A DNA stretch of 64,000 bases from Phallusia mammillata (Eukaryota; Chordata; Ascidiacea; Phlebobranchia; Ascidiidae), in assembly GCA_003260075.1 (NCBI GenBank), contig QLIY01000194.1:124001-188000 (forward strand). Reading direction: 5' to 3'. Shown here piece by piece: positions 62,577-64,000 of the stretch. The stretch's first letter is position 1. Each line of letters starts with the position of its first letter. The notes under the pieces are model-generated. The model had not been told where the DNA came from. It saw only the letters and a list, made by a program, of their open reading frames with translations, and did not search any database. The position numbers were made by a program, and so were the translations under genes.

Positions 62577-62730
62577 CAACCATTGTGCCAGATTGGTAAA
62601 GGTTCATCACATGATGTGCCAGTGAAAACCCAAAATCATTTTGTTCCTCCTAAATTATAGTTTTGTTATTCATATAGTTTTATATCATCAAGTCTAATGT
62701 TATTCATCCATTGTTTTTTTTAGTGTAGAT

Positions 62731-63179
62731 TCTCCGAGCTGTTCAACCGGGGTTCTGCGGAACCCTAGGGTTCCGTACAACCCTTGCAGGGGTTCCGTGA
62801 ACTTTAAGGGTTGCACGGGGAGTAGCAATTCGAACACGAATGATTCATAGTATCATTGTTTCGAACAGCAATGCTCGCCTGTACAATATTGTTAACCTTT
62901 GTTACACCATTGGTCAATTGTGACGTAATAAATACAACCTTGTTACACTCTAGCTAAGTTGCGAGATTAATGTAGAAACGACATAACACGGCAATGCGTT
63001 TCAGTTAACCGTTTAATTCAAGTCAACCTTTGTGATGTGCTTTGGATGTGTACGCATCTTTTTTCCTCTTGATGTAGCCTACTTGTATTACATTCATTAA
63101 AATTATTTTATGGGGGTTCCGCAAAGTTTGACAAAATACCTTAAGGGTTCCGCGTCACTAAAAAGGTTGAAGAGCACTG
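62731..63179. mobile_element. 449-bp hAT-like MITE downstream of GXYLT
   Basis: Identical 8-bp duplications GTGTAGAT flank it (62723-62730, 63180-63187). Ends are imperfect inverted repeats sharing TTCAACC (left CGAGCTGTTCAACC, right complement CAGTGCTCTTCAACC). Both arms carry GGGTTCCG-type units. No transposase frame. Confidence 0.78.
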
Positions 63180-63187
63180 GTGTAGAT

Positions 63188-64000
63188 AGAAGCTATTTCT
63201 ACGAAAATGTGCCTGCATTAACACTGTTTTGTGCTGTTGTTTTGACGACTTTGGTGTTTATTTTCTTAGAGTGTCTGGAAAACAGTACTTGCTTTACTAC
63301 TGGTGAAACGTATGCTTAAAACGCGTTGAATAAAATCCACACTGTGCTTGTTTGTAGAGTGTTAAAATCGATATTCGATTTTATAAAGCACAAATAGATG
63401 AATGGGCCAATTGGTGATTGACGGTAAAATGCGTAAAAATAAGCGGATTATTTTTTGTGGTGGTGGTGGTGGTGGTTTTAACTGAAAACTTAATTTTGCT
63501 TCGAGCTTTGTGCTGCATAATGTTGTAAGTTGGAATTAACACTAATTTAATAAACAACAAGGGTTATCACACAACGAAATAAATAAATAACGTATTTTGC
63601 ATTGCGAAACCCATTTGCATTTTGCCCAACGATAAATAATAATAATACAATCATGTTATTTCTGTATCGATCAATTAGCATGTAACACTGAATAGTTTTA
63701 GTATTTCGAACTAAAATCCACTGGCACCTAGCCACTTTTGTCTCAAGTCTTCCACAGCTAAATCGCAATACCCATGGCTCGTTAGGCCATCATCACCTTT
63801 CTCGTCATTTGTTCATATGCGTTGCATCAAGTGGCACACGATAGCAAAGTCAGGGTGGCAGCCACAGTCGTGATAATTAATGTAAAAAGGAGAGTGCACA
63901 GATGCTTCTAACTGCAATTTCTTTTTGGTGGGTGCATATATACCGTCTTTTTGGCATAGAAGCAATTATATGTTAAAGATTACAAACGGCGCTAGGTTTG
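63188..64000. other. Intergenic, no gene seen
   Basis: AT-rich; contains a short GGT microsatellite near 63457-63477. No supported coding frame or RNA gene on either strand. Confidence 0.5.

Overview
This window is nuclear DNA of an invertebrate deuterostome, most plausibly an ascidian tunicate such as Ciona. The grounds are AT-rich spacers, many very short introns, compact gene spacing, and genes whose closest recognisable relatives are chordate families. The species call is inference. All genes are split by spliceosomal introns, and exon phases join without conflict across every gene described. Nothing viral, bacterial or CRISPR-like was found.

Layout. (1) Minus strand, 32,900 down to the left edge: the 5' two thirds of an agrin gene, 24 exons, about 1,172 codons before the window cuts it. 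Module order is signal peptide, NtA, three follistatin/Kazal modules, an SEA domain, four more follistatin/Kazal modules, two laminin-EGF modules, one follistatin/Kazal module and a Thr/Pro/Glu-rich linker. One intron of about 17.7 kb (14,229-31,880) and one of about 4.7 kb hold no recognisable gene. (2) 32.9-37.3 kb: divergent intergenic region with a 513-bp hAT-like MITE. (3) Plus strand, 37,261-53,527: a FARP1/2 orthologue (FERM, FA, DH, PH, PH) in 22 exons, plus an alternative long last exon that would give a FERM-only protein with a Ser/Pro-rich tail. (4) Minus strand, 56,470-55,149: a four-helix PMP22/claudin-superfamily membrane protein. (5) Minus strand, 60,128-57,647: complete RFC4, the clamp-loader subunit. 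(6) Plus strand, 60,613-62,563: complete glucoside xylosyltransferase (GXYLT1/2 type), sharing a 484-bp divergent promoter interval with RFC4. (7) 62.6-64 kb: no gene, one MITE.

The genes do not form one pathway. Agrin is extracellular matrix, FARP is a cytoplasmic Rho/Rac GEF, RFC4 is nuclear replication, and GXYLT is a Golgi enzyme that extends O-glucose on EGF repeats. The neighbourhood looks like ordinary compact gene packing.

The most notable signals are: an internal SEA domain in agrin with an intact Gly-Ser-Val-Val self-cleavage motif; a FARP terminal exon that removes the exchange-factor half; five hAT-like MITEs of different families, each with a perfect 8-bp target duplication; and five places where exactly ten C residues separate two near-identical copies of the flanking sequence. 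The last pattern looks like gap placeholders at unmerged contig overlaps, and three other C runs (13, 53 and 50) may be gaps too.
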